Shown here one piece after another: positions 13,783-23,783 of a stretch of DNA of 64,000 bases (position 1 is the stretch's first letter; the number at the start of each line of letters is the position of its first letter). The translations under genes were made by a program, and so were the position numbers. The stretch spans positions 62,001 through 126,000 of the forward strand of contig JAXCGZ010000053.1 of the NCBI GenBank assembly GCA_037179515.1. The letters are read 5' to 3'. The notes beneath the pieces were generated by a model, which did not search any database, was not told the DNA's origin, and saw nothing but the letters and a program-made list of their open reading frames with translations. The stretch is from Halocaridina rubra. Its lineage: Eukaryota > Arthropoda > Malacostraca > Decapoda > Atyidae.

Positions 13783-16597
13783 GATTGTTATACACAAATG
13801 CTGATGGATTAGCTGGTAAGGCAGTAGAATTAAAAGATAGGATTCACAACAGTAAGGCAGATATAGTAGCAATTACAGAGACTAAGTTGAGTGAGGACAT
13901 AAACAGTGTCACAGTTTTTCCTAAGGGTTTCAGAATACTAAGGGTTGAAAGATCTGAGAGGACTGGTGGAGGGATAGCATTACTCATAAGTGAAAGGATT
14001 CAAGTCGAAGAAATAAACTTGGCTATAGAAAGTGAGTTCAAGGAATTTCTTGTTGCTCGCATAAATACTGGGTCAGAGAGCATTATAATAACTGTTGTAT
14101 ACAACCCACCAAGGAACCAAAATAGGCTTGAAGTTTATGTTGAAAGTCATATAGGTACTATTGAAGTCATAAACTCAGTTGTTAACATGGCACGGGAAAA
14201 AAAATGTAGGATTTTGATTATGGGAGACTTTAATCATAAAGAGATAGATTGGATAAATCTTGACCCACACAGTGGTGAGGACACATTCTGGGCAAGATTC
14301 CTAGATTGCGTACAAGGGAATTTCCTACACCAACATGTAATGGAACCAACAAGGGTCAGGGGTGGGGATGAGCCATCACTACTTGATCTAGTGTTCACAG
14401 ATAATGTGTTGGATATTGAAAAAATTGAGTATGAACCACCAATTGGAAAGAGTGGCCACTGTGTGTTGTTGATGGAGTATATCATTGAAGATATTCTTCC
14501 TGAGAGTAGAGGCACTGAGGACATGAGGAGGAACTATCCGAAAGGAGATTACATCAAAATGAATGAGCTTTTTGCAGTTATTGACTGGAGAACCTTATTT
14601 TACAACAAATCTGTACAAGAAATGTATGACATCTTTTGTGAGAAATATGGGAAGATAGTAGATTGCTGCATACCTGTCACCAAAGTAGGTGTAATTTATG
14701 CCAGAGAGAAATGGTTCGATAATGGGTGTAAAAGAGCTAAGGAGTGGAGAGACAAATGCTGGAAAAGGTATAGGAGGAGAAAAAAGATAAATGCCTGGCA
14801 AACCTACAAAAGAGCAAGAAATGACTGCCTAAGTAAAAGGAGAGAGGCAGAGAGAGACTATGAGAGGGACATCACCAGGAAGGCTAAAGAAAATCCCAAG
14901 CTTTTCCACAGCTTTATCAGAGGAAAACTGAAGGTAAAAGAACAGGTTTTAAGGCTAAAGAGAGTGGATGGAAGCATCACTGAGACGGATGAAGAGATCT
15001 GCAAAGAATTGAACAAGGAGTTTCAGTCAGTATTTACAGTAGAAAATACCCCACCCCCTCAGATTGCAGTGATAGAAGCTCAAGGGCCGGTATTAGAGAA
15101 CATCAACCTTACAGCCACAGAGGTATGCAAAGCGCTGATGGATTTAGATGTTCATAAAGCTACAGGTCCTGATGACATATCCCCTCATGTGCTTAAAAAA
15201 TGCGCAAACACAATATCATTGGCACTAAGTATCATATTTAAGGAGTCACTGGAGTCGGGGGAGATTCCAAGATGCTGGAAACAAGCAAATGTGATACCTA
15301 TCTTCAAAAAAGGAAGGAGGGATACGGCTCTGAACTATAGACCAGTTTCCTTGACCAGCATAGTTTGCAAAGTTATGGAGAAACTACTAAGGAAACATAT
15401 CTCTCTTCACTTGGAATCCTTCAACTTTTTGTCAGTGAGGCAACATGGCTTCAGAGAAGGTAGATCAACAGTAACAAACTTATTAGAATTTTATGATGAG
15501 GTAAGCCAAATCTTACAGGAAAGAGAGGGCTGGGCAGATTGCATATTCCTAGACTTCCAGAAAGCGTTTGACACTGTTCCACATGGGAGACTTATTAGGA
15601 AGCTGCAATCAATGGCTAGAATAGGTGGAAATGTTTTGGAATGGATAAAAACTTACTTAGAAGGAAGGGAACAGAGGGTTAGAGTAAGACACTCAGTGTC
15701 TGAATGGAGAAGAGTTAGTAGTGGAGTTCCACAGGGTTCAGTTTTAGGGCCACCTTTGTTCCTTGTATATGTAAATGACCTACCAGAGTCTGTAAATTCA
15801 TTCATGAATATGTTTGCAGATGATGCAAAGATTGTGAAGAAAGTAAAAAACGAGAACAATGGTAGAGAACTTCAGGAGGATCTAAATAATCTGCATGAGT
15901 GATCAGAAAAGTGGCTAATGAAATTCAATACTTCAAAATGTAAGGTAATGAGAATGGGTACAAGTGCAAGAAGGCCCAAGCTTGACTACTTGGTGGCTGG
16001 AGTACAACTTCAAGAGACAGAAAATGAGAGAGATCTAGGAGTAAACATACTGGCAGATTTGTCTCCAGAAATACATATAAATGGCATAGTAAGGGCAGCA
16101 TATGCATTCTTATCAATTGTAAGGGTAGCCTTCAGGCACATGGACAAGGAAATGTTCAGAAATATTTATGTAACCTATGTGAGGCCAAAACTCAATATGC
16201 AGCCCCCTTTTGGAATCCATACTTGAAAAAGCACATAGCTAAGCTTGAAAAAGTTCAAAGACATGCCACGAAACTGGTGCCAGAAATACGCAATCTCAGT
16301 TATGATGAGAGGCTGAGGGAATTAGACTTACCATCACTCGAAGCTAGAAGAGTGAGGGGGGGATATGGTGACAGTCTTTAAATTCCTTCATGGTTATGAT
16401 AGAGTGGATAGGGATCGATATTTTAATATGGCTGGCTCTAGAACTAGAGGTCATAGTTTGAAGCTTGGTAAGAAAACTTCTTTGCAGGATGTAAGGAAAT
16501 AGTTTTTCAGTGTAAGAGTAGTTGATAATTGGAATTGGCTAAGCGAGGAGGTAGTTAATGCTATCTCAATCCATAGTTTTAAGGACAGGTATGATAA
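13761..16597 (+). pseudogene. ORF2 of copy 2: APE endonuclease plus reverse transcriptase, disrupted
   Basis: The frame opens at 13761, overlapping the ORF1 end by 22 nt in the -1 frame, with no ATG before about codon 137 (the first conserved motif starts LLYTNADGL). Endonuclease motifs are AITETKL, VVYNPPR, IMGDFNHKEIDW and LLDLVFTDN. The catalytic SDH motif reads SGH here (Asp to Gly), unlike SDH in most other copies. RT motifs are [49 protein letters not shown] and NMFADDAKI. Disruptions are TGA at 15900-15902, a one-base loss near 16193, an extra G near 16360 and TAG at 16500-16502. It clearly belongs to the CR1/L2 group. Confidence 0.88.
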
Positions 16598-16684
16598 GTA
16601 TCACTAAGTATAAAATGGAACCGATGAGGAGACGGGAAGATACGAGCTTTGGGCTCTTTCCCGTAAACACAATTAGGTACTCAC

Positions 16685-16789
16685 CCGAGGCAGTTCCATT
16701 TTTGAATGATATTTTCAGCATGTCTAACCTATTCTATTCTACTCTACTTATTTATATTATTTTTATTTTTATGATTTTTCTAATAAACA
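16685..16789. other. Short AT-rich flank, nothing recognised
   Basis: This sequence lies between the tail of copy 2 and the diverged fragment at 16790. It has no coding or repeat signal that I can name. Confidence 0.5.
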
Positions 16790-17130
16790 CTAATCTATTC
16801 ATACCCACCCTACCTCTGTCATATGTCTATCTAATCTACATTTGAAGGTGTCTAAGGTATTAGCATTTATTATTCTACTAGGAATACTCTACGGTATTAC
16901 CAAGCCAATTTTCACCAATTTCCCTTCTGAACCTAAATTTATCAAGATTAAATCCATTACCCATTAGGAGTTCTGGTTTGATCATGAATTTTTTATACTT
17001 TATTAATATCACCCTTGTTAATCCCTTTAAACCATTTATACACCTCAATCATATCCCCCCTAACTCTGTGCCTCTCTAGAGAATGTAGATTAAGTTTTTT
17101 TAATCTGTCATATGGTAGATTTGGGCATTG
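16790..17130 (-). pseudogene. Old CR1/L2-like ORF2 C-terminal fragment, second lineage
   Basis: Reverse-strand translation around 17040-17105 gives LNLHSLERHRVRGDMIEVYK followed by WFKGINKGDI. This aligns with [25 protein letters not shown] of the main family but is clearly different in sequence. Further downstream (around 16900) REIGENWLGN corresponds to the [11 protein letters not shown] region. Several stops and shifts are present. This is the 3' coding end of a separate, older CR1/L2-group family. Confidence 0.6.
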
Positions 17131-17575
17131 CATAATTAATTAGTTTTTCGTTTTTTAGTCTTGCTTTGGTTATTTATAATTCTTATTTTATCTTTATATA
17201 CATTTGCAGATAGAGGTTCGTTCTCCTGTATCCTCCTCCTCTTCTACCACATAAGTTACTTGCTCACTGCCACCATGCATGTCCCAGTGTACTGTATAAC
17301 TGTTGCCCACTGCATAATAGAGTAAAGTATAGTAATGTATGTTAATTTCTAGCTGTAAAGTGAATATGAATATCTTTTGTATACTCTTAAAAATAGATAC
17401 AGGACTTTCTGCTTTGCTATGTAGTAATAAAATATTTTTTTTACTTATCTTATATCTTTGGCATGGTGTGTCTATGTAAGGTTTGGAACGTATCTATGCC
17501 CTTTATCATTGTTTCCTATGGAAAATAACTCGTTTTTTCACGCGATTTTCCATTTACACGACACTTCTGAGAACC
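17131..17575. other. Unassigned AT-rich sequence
   Basis: I see no coding sequence or recognisable repeat here. The last part (GCGATTTTCCATTTACACGA) is reminiscent of Tigger-type termini, but I cannot assign it. Confidence 0.5.
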
Positions 17576-17930
<355 letters not shown>

Positions 17931-17932
17931 TG

Positions 17933-18298
17933 TGATTACCTAATTGTGATTACCTATTTGTGTTTACGGGAAAGAGCCCAAAGCTCGTGTCTTCCTGTCT
18001 CCTCATCGGTTCCATTTTATACTTAGTGATACTTATCATACCTGTCCTTAAAACTATGGATTGAGATAGCATTAACTACCTCCTCGCTTAGCCAATTCCA
18101 ATTATCAACTACTCTTACACTGAAAAACTATTTCCTTACATCCTGCAAAGAAGTTTTCTTACCAAGCTTCAAACTATGACCTCTAGTTCTAGAGCCAGCC
18201 AATTCAAAATATCGATCCCTATCCACTCTATCATAACCATGAAGGAATTTAAAGACTGTCACCATATCCCCCCTCACTCTTCTAGCTTCGAGTGATGG
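17933..18298 (-). mobile_element. CR1/L2-group copy 3, 3' part
   Basis: Begins with two tail units (TGTGATTACCTAATTG then TGATTACCTATTTG), then the conserved 3' UTR and the last about 95 codons of ORF2, with TAG at 18128-18130 in place of the RKYFF tyrosine. It stops at GATGG, where the BEL/Pao element begins, and resumes at 23784. Confidence 0.85.
18294..18298. other. Target-site duplication GATGG (left)
   Basis: GATGG directly before the LTR, repeated at 23784-23788 after the other LTR. Uninterrupted CR1/L2 copies have it once in the sequence CGAGTGATGGTAAGTC. Confidence 0.9.
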
Positions 18299-19227
18299 TG
18301 TGGAGGATTTCCTGTGTGTTATTTACCCTTCGATCTTATAACCCCCTAAATTCGGAAATCCTGACACGGCTTCAGTAGAGGCCTACCACGATCTCAAAAT
18401 TAAATCCTCTACCAATAAAATATAATTAATATTACATGCATAAACATACATGCAAATATTTTATATGGGGGTTTATGAACTGCTGATATGTGAATATTTA
18501 AATAAACTCTCCTCACCTTAAATTAAAACTTCCTCATACAGAATAATACATTTTCTAACATACATTCTACCTACGAGTGTTCAATTAAATGAGCTCATTC
18601 TGTCCCTCACACGTAGTTATAAATATTGTAAGAAATACAATGTATCTGTACTCATCTGTCCGGACAACCCTGATGTCGTCAGCAATCACGGGACTCCGAA
18701 TCAAAAACGTATCTTCTGATCCACAGATCTCTATCACGTTCTTCTACTTGAGTGTCTCGTAATGCCCCACGAGAATAACAAATTATAAACTTATAAGCAC
18801 TGTCAACAAACACAGTAAGAATGAGTGCCTCGTAGCATCTCACGACGGCAACTAACTTTATAAGAAAGTCCCACAAACTCCTCTAGTTTGTCGGGGTCCT
18901 TGGTACTAGGACTAAGTTGACTTATGACTTGCTTACAACAGTTCTTTGTTCAACGAGGCGATGCAATAAGCGTTATCAAGGAGGTGAAGGGTTAATGGCT
19001 AAAATCCATTAGTGACCTACATTCCTTTCTCCAAGTCTTCTACAGCCAGCCTCCATAATAAACTACACATTATACATACGAATATACGTGATAGAAATTA
19101 ATAGGTATACATACTAAGTGTAAAAGTATATATTCATGCACTTACGTTACAATAAACGAAACTATATGCAAAATAACACTTACATAATGTACGTAGAAAT
19201 AAACTGTCTTGAAATATATTCAAGACA
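18299..19227 (-). repeat. Long terminal repeat (3' LTR in element orientation)
   Basis: 929 bp, from TGTGGAGGATTTCC to CTTGAAATATATTCAAGACA. It lacks three bases (GTC near 18808) that are present in the other LTR and otherwise differs from it at about four positions. The ends TGTCTTGAATATATTTCAAG (element sense) form a short palindrome. Confidence 0.92.
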
Positions 19228-19275
19228 TCCTGGGCCCCTCCAAAAAAGAAAAAATGGGGGGTCTCCCCATCAGTA

Positions 19276-20930
19276 CTACAACTTATCATCAATGATTATA
19301 CCTGCCCACAGTTCTTTAACCCTTTGGGCAGCTTGACGTTCAGATCTTTCATAATTTGATGATTCCTCTTCGTATACTTCTGACAACAGATATTCCCATG
19401 AGAGCTTTTCAGACCAAGCTCTCTGAATAAGAATTTTTCCTCTTCTTAGTAAGGGTGATATTAGACCTAAGGGGTCCAAAAATATACCCACCAGTGACAG
19501 AAGTTTATGTTTGGTCAACACATCTTCTCTAGCCTTCAGACCTTCCAAAGACAACTTGTCTGTATTAACATTCCAGATTAAACTAAAGATTGATACTTTA
19601 GGAGATCTAGAATTTTCAGAAAGGCGCTGATCCAGTACCCTTTGAAGTCTTGCATTGTTGGAATTCAATGCTTGCAGTGATATTTTGGCCCTTTCCCACT
19701 CTACATCTGCAGTATTGCATATATCAAACTGTTTTTCTTCACTGGTACAAGCATCCAACAAATTACCCACATGAACATTATCCAATATTTCCTCCAACTG
19801 TTCTATTAGAGACTCCATTTGTCCAAAGGCACTCTGAAAATTGTGTAGGAGAGTAGTGTGGATAGGCTTCAAGGGAACGGAATCTGTAAAACTTCTAAGT
19901 GTAGTTTTATCTTCGTAACGCACTTCTTGCTTTACTCCAATACTCTCTGGCTCCCACAACTTATAAACAGGCTCTATGGCCTCTGCAATCAGCAACTTAT
20001 TAACAGGCACCATGGCCTCTTCAATCAACAACTTATTATCAGGTTCTATCGCCTCTTCAATCAACAACTTATTAACAGGCTCTATGGCCTCTTTAATCAA
20101 CAACTTATTAACTGGCTTTATGGCCTCATCAATCAACTCATGTGTTGTAGTAGGCAATAACTGTGTTCCTACTCGCATAACAAGTTGGTTTTGTACACTA
20201 CTGGATCCATGTTGAGTATCATGAGGAATATGGCCATACAACATAACACCACCTGGTGTTTCCATCAAAGTATAAACATCCCACTTGTTAATACCACTAA
20301 CAAACTGACTAAAATGTAAGGCACCAATAACAATGCCAATGTTCTCCAGCACATCACTATAAATATCTTCATCAGCCAACTTGTGACCATTAGACTTTAA
20401 CACATTTGCAGCCTTTGCTAGTCCTGGAGTGTGGATGCTAATTACCATGTCATCAACTACGAGTAATTTAACCCTGGCTCTTCTTTTCCCCAATTTGATA
20501 ACTACATTTACGACAGGAAAACTTCCTTTCTTTGTCTCAGAATGAAATGCATCAATACCAATAGACATTTCATCTACTGGGCTTAATTTAAGCCTTTCAG
20601 CTAATTCTCTAGTTATAAAGGAACACTGGGAACCTGTATCAAAGAATAACCTAGTATTTACCCAAAGATTTCCCTTTGAGCTGCTTATTTTTCCACTTGC
20701 AGTAGGCAGAGCACATGAAGGTAAACTCGTCTTCACCATTTGCCTTTGTACTGCCTTCATAGTCATCACACCAACATGTTTCTTGTCCTTTTCGGAGTCA
20801 GAATGTTCTTGCTCATTGTTTGACTCATCTAAATTTGAACCATTTCCTGACTGTTCATTCAGAAATGTAGGTTCTTCAAACCTTCTACGATATTTTGACT
20901 CTTGTTCATAACACAAGGCTGCGTGATGAC
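19276..20930 (-). pseudogene. BEL/Pao pol remnant: aspartic protease fused to post-RT segment
   Basis: The 546-codon frame (20916-19276) continues the gag frame after a -1 step. Residue positions count from 20916. Residues 85-200 are a retropepsin-like domain of the DUF1758 type with FFDTGSQ (catalytic DTG at 93-95). Residues 264-323 are five tandem 12-residue repeats (EAIEPVNKLLIE type). Residues 395-515 resemble the region after the RT palm in BEL/Pao polyproteins (IFSLIWNV, LTKHKLLSL, FLDPLGLISPLL). The RT catalytic core that should lie between residues about 340 and 395 is missing, and nothing of RNase H or integrase follows. The frame ends TAG 19276-19278, 48 bp before the LTR. Confidence 0.82.
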
Positions 20931-22103
20931 CATTTTCTTACACTTCTTACACTTTAACTGAGTGTAACATTCATTTGCATAATGCCCTGACTGAGTACAT
21001 CTCAGACATTTGTTATTGTTTCTCAATTTGTCTCTGCGTTCATTTATGCTTACTACTTTATTACACTGTTCAGACTTATGATCTTGCCAACCACAGAATA
21101 CACATTCTGTTTTACTATTTACTACATTTGCAGTAGCACCATAACTACCCACATTCTTTTTATAGGACTGGGTCTCATCTCTCTGGGAGGTTTGGGTCTC
21201 TCCCTTTGTGTTATCTTTAGTGAAGTTGCCTTCTATATAATATACATATTTTCCCAGTTCCTTCAAGAGGGTTTCATATGTAGGGTATTTTGTGTCTATT
21301 TTCATGCTAATCCAGTTCTCAACATCTTCTGGCAATTTCATCATCACGAGTTCTGAAAACACCCAATCAGTGTTCTCCATGTCTTTATAATTTTTCAGAC
21401 TTCGAGTAATGGCTTCTACTTCCTGCTTGAACTTAAAAAGTGATGAATAATTAGAAGAGGGAGTTGGTATTTTTACCAATTTCCTCATTAAATTTCGTAC
21501 AATCCTGTCCTTGCTGGCATAAATAGCTTGCAGCTGTTGAATGCATTCATCATAACTCTCACTAGCAACTGGATATCCCTTTATGGTGTCTTTTGCATCT
21601 CCTTTAAGGGCATTTCTTAAGATGGTAAACTTTGTCATAGTTGCCATAGAAGTACTATGTACTAAACTATCGAACGTATCCCAAAACTCGTGCCATTCAT
21701 CATAGTTTCCAGAGAACTGTGGTATTTTTACTTCAGGAAATTTCGGTGTGGGTTGCCCACTGGGGAGGCTTGAACTCTCGGAACTAGGAGCTCTAGTACT
21801 CTTCATAGTTCCTAACTTACGAATCCGTTCTAGGACAGCTAAGCTAATATTATTTACTGTTTCAGCTAGATTGTCATGTTCTGTATCCTCCTCTTCAGAA
21901 TCCCTTTTAAGGGGCTTATTCTCGACATATTCTTCATATTTCCTATCAAATCTTCCGAATCTTTCTGTTAGCGTATGATGACATCTTTCTAAATAATTAA
22001 CAACAAGTGTCTCATCATCTTTGGCAAGTTCTGTTTGACACTGAACACAATCACGTTGAACCAATTCCCGAAGGCGTTTTAATGCCTCAGGTTTAACCGA
22101 CAT
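20859..22103 (-). CDS. gag: BEL/Pao gag protein
   Basis: I start it at ATG 22101-22103 (MSVKPEALKRLREL); the frame extends upstream only without a better start. Residues about 122-300 match the gag-like DUF1759 region of BEL/Pao elements (FPEVKIPQFSGNYDEWHEFW). Two zinc knuckles of spacing C-x2-C-x4-H-x4-C follow (about 21063-21104 and 20968-21009). The first two cysteines of a third knuckle are encoded at about 20945-20956, but its His and last Cys lie in the -1 frame. Gag packages element RNA into particles in the cytoplasm. The frame leaves coding sequence after an A4 run at 20933-20936 and ends at 20859. Confidence 0.82.
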   Translation of the reverse strand: MSVKPEALKRLRELVQRDCVQCQTELAKDDETLVVNYLERCHHTLTERFGRFDRKYEEYVENKPLKRDSEEEDTEHDNLAETVNNISLAVLERIRKLGTMKSTRAPSSESSSLPSGQPTPKFPEVKIPQFSGNYDEWHEFWDTFDSLVHSTSMATMTKFTILRNALKGDAKDTIKGYPVASESYDECIQQLQAIYASKDRIVRNLMRKLVKIPTPSSNYSSLFKFKQEVEAITRSLKNYKDMENTDWVFSELVMMKLPEDVENWISMKIDTKYPTYETLLKELGKYVYYIEGNFTKDNTKGETQTSQRDETQSYKKNVGSYGATANVVNSKTECVFCGWQDHKSEQCNKVVSINERRDKLRNNNKCLRCTQSGHYANECYTQLKCKKCKKMVITQPCVMNKSQNIVEGLKNLHF

Positions 22104-22828
22104 ATTGAGAAAGCAAATAGAACATAAAACAACAAACAAATAGTTGATGCAATTTTATCATCAAAGAATCCACGATCTTCTTTATGCATCCACAATGCAA
22201 CAAGCAATCACTCTGTAAAGAGTATCAAAGGACAATCTTCCAAATCTCAAGATAATAACATACAGTTATTTAATTCCGTCAATTATGACGCCAATCCTCA
22301 AAGTGTAAAACACACTTTTCATCAGTTAAACGACACTGTTAAGTCAGCAACAGTAAATGGAAAGTGTAATGCAAACCACACTGTTCCTCAAACGACACTG
22401 TGCACCTAGCAGTAGGTGGGTCACTACCTTCTGTTTATTTACGTAAACAAAGGAATCAATACGACATTCTAGATATCGTTAAATGGGAAATATGTAAACA
22501 CACAAATCCCTAAACACCACTGTTCACCCAGCCGAAATTGGGTACTAATATCCAAATTACTTAATGGACGCTCTACTACGAAAGTATATTTCGTTTCCAC
22601 AGATAGAGAAACGCTTTATCCACGTGGGAAATGGATTCTCTTATTTATTTCAACAACCACTTAAATTTCAAAGGTATATTTGCAATATTCATGCAAATAC
22701 ATGCAATGCTCCTCCCTGTTTTCGCTGAAATGTGGAAGATTTTAACCGTAGAGTTTTACACTTACTTCTTACAAGGCGGGAGCTTATCTAAAATGAACAC
22801 TATTTTCACCATTACCACACCAATTCTC
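22104..22828 (-). other. 5' leader of the BEL/Pao element
   Basis: About 725 bp between primer-binding site and gag start, with no open frame of note. It contains several short repeats of the word AACGACACTGTT/CCACTGTTC (near 22330, 22380 and 22520). It may hold packaging signals, but nothing in the sequence proves this. Confidence 0.5.
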
Positions 22829-22846
22829 ATCCGGTTCGAAGGACCA
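22829..22846 (-). other. Primer-binding site, tRNA-Tyr-like
   Basis: On the element strand, five bases after the 5' LTR, the sequence TGGTCCTTCGAACCGGAT starts with TGG, as expected for pairing with a tRNA 3' CCA. Its complement ends TCGAAGGACCA preceded by CCGGT. Animal tRNA-Tyr genes end CCGGCTCGAAGGA plus CCA (from memory), so tRNA-Tyr is the likely primer with one mismatch. Confidence 0.65.
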
Positions 22847-22851
22847 AAAGC

Positions 22852-23783
22852 TGTGGAGGATTTCCTGTGTGTTATTTACCCTTCGATCTTATAACCCCCT
22901 AAATTCGGAAATCCTGACACGGCTTCAGTAGAGGCCTACCACGATCTCAAAATTAAATCCTCTACCAATAAAATATAATTAATATTACATGCATAAACAT
23001 ACATGCAAATATTTTATATGGGGGTTTATGAACTGCTGATATGTGAATATTTAAATAAACTCTCCTCACCTTAAATTAAAACTTCCTCATACAGAATAAT
23101 ACAATTTCTAACATACATTCTACCTACGAGTGTTCAATTAAATGAGCTCATTCTGTCCCTCACACGTAGTTATAAATATTGTTAGAAATACAATGTATCT
23201 GTACTCATCTGTCCGGACAACCCTGATGTCGTCAGCAATCACGGGACTCCGAATCAAAAACGTATCTTCTGATCCACAGATCTCTATCACGTTCTTCTAC
23301 TTGAGTGTCTCGTAATGCCCCACGAGAACAACAAATTATAAACTTATAAGCACTGTCGTCAACAAACACAGTAAGAATGAGTGCCTCGTAGAATCTCACG
23401 ACGGCAACTAACTTTATAAGAAAGTCCCACAAACTCCTCTAGTTTGTCGGGGTCCTTGGTACTAGGACTAAGTTGACTTATGACTTGCTTACAACAGTTC
23501 TTTGTTCAACGAGGCGATGCAATAAGCGTTATCAAGGAGGTGAAGGGTTAATGGCTAAAATCCATTAGTGACCTACATTCCTTTCTCCAAGTCTTCTACA
23601 GCCAGCCTCCATAATAAACTACACATTATACATACGAATATACGTGATAGAAATTAATAGGTATACATACTAAGTGTAAAAGTATATATTCATGCACTTA
23701 CGTTACAATAAACGAAACTATATGCAAAATAACACTTACATAATGTACGTAGAAATAAACTGTCTTGAAATATATTCAAGACA
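22852..23783 (-). repeat. Long terminal repeat (5' LTR in element orientation)
   Basis: 932 bp, TGTGGAGG...TTCAAGACA in plus orientation. It should contain the element promoter; I could not identify a convincing TATA box or polyadenylation signal by eye. Confidence 0.92.

Larger units (their letters stand above)
13299..16684 (+). mobile_element. CR1/L2-group retrotransposon copy 2, truncated in ORF1
   Basis: Starts within ORF1 (CCCACTCATCAGACAGG) directly against the tail of copy 1. It contains the ORF1 C-terminus, the ORF1/ORF2 junction and all of ORF2, and ends in AATTAGGTACTCAC at 16684. It is the most complete plus-strand copy and the clearest place to read the endonuclease and RT. At least five disabling changes show that it is inactive. 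Confidence 0.85.
18299..23783 (-). mobile_element. BEL/Pao LTR retrotransposon, young but internally deleted
   Basis: Two LTRs (18299-19227 and 22852-23783) starting TG and ending CA bound 3.6 kb of internal sequence with a primer-binding site, gag, an aspartic protease and a small remnant of pol. The 5-bp GATGG duplication at 18294-18298 and 23784-23788 lies inside CR1/L2 copy 3, whose reading resumes exactly across it. By eye I count four substitutions and one 3-bp indel between the roughly 930-bp LTRs, which suggests a recent insertion. The catalytic RT, RNase H and integrase are absent, so it is non-autonomous. Confidence 0.92.

Noticed and set aside
13669..13872. Antisense frames across the ORF1/ORF2 junction (MLLYLPYCCES...), seen in many copies
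   Set aside because: Opposite-strand shadows of ORF1 and ORF2, explained by the sense coding.
19976..20160. Plus-strand frames with repeats (MASSINNLLTGS...) opposite the BEL/Pao pol
   Set aside because: Antisense reading of the 36-bp minisatellite that is coding on the minus strand.
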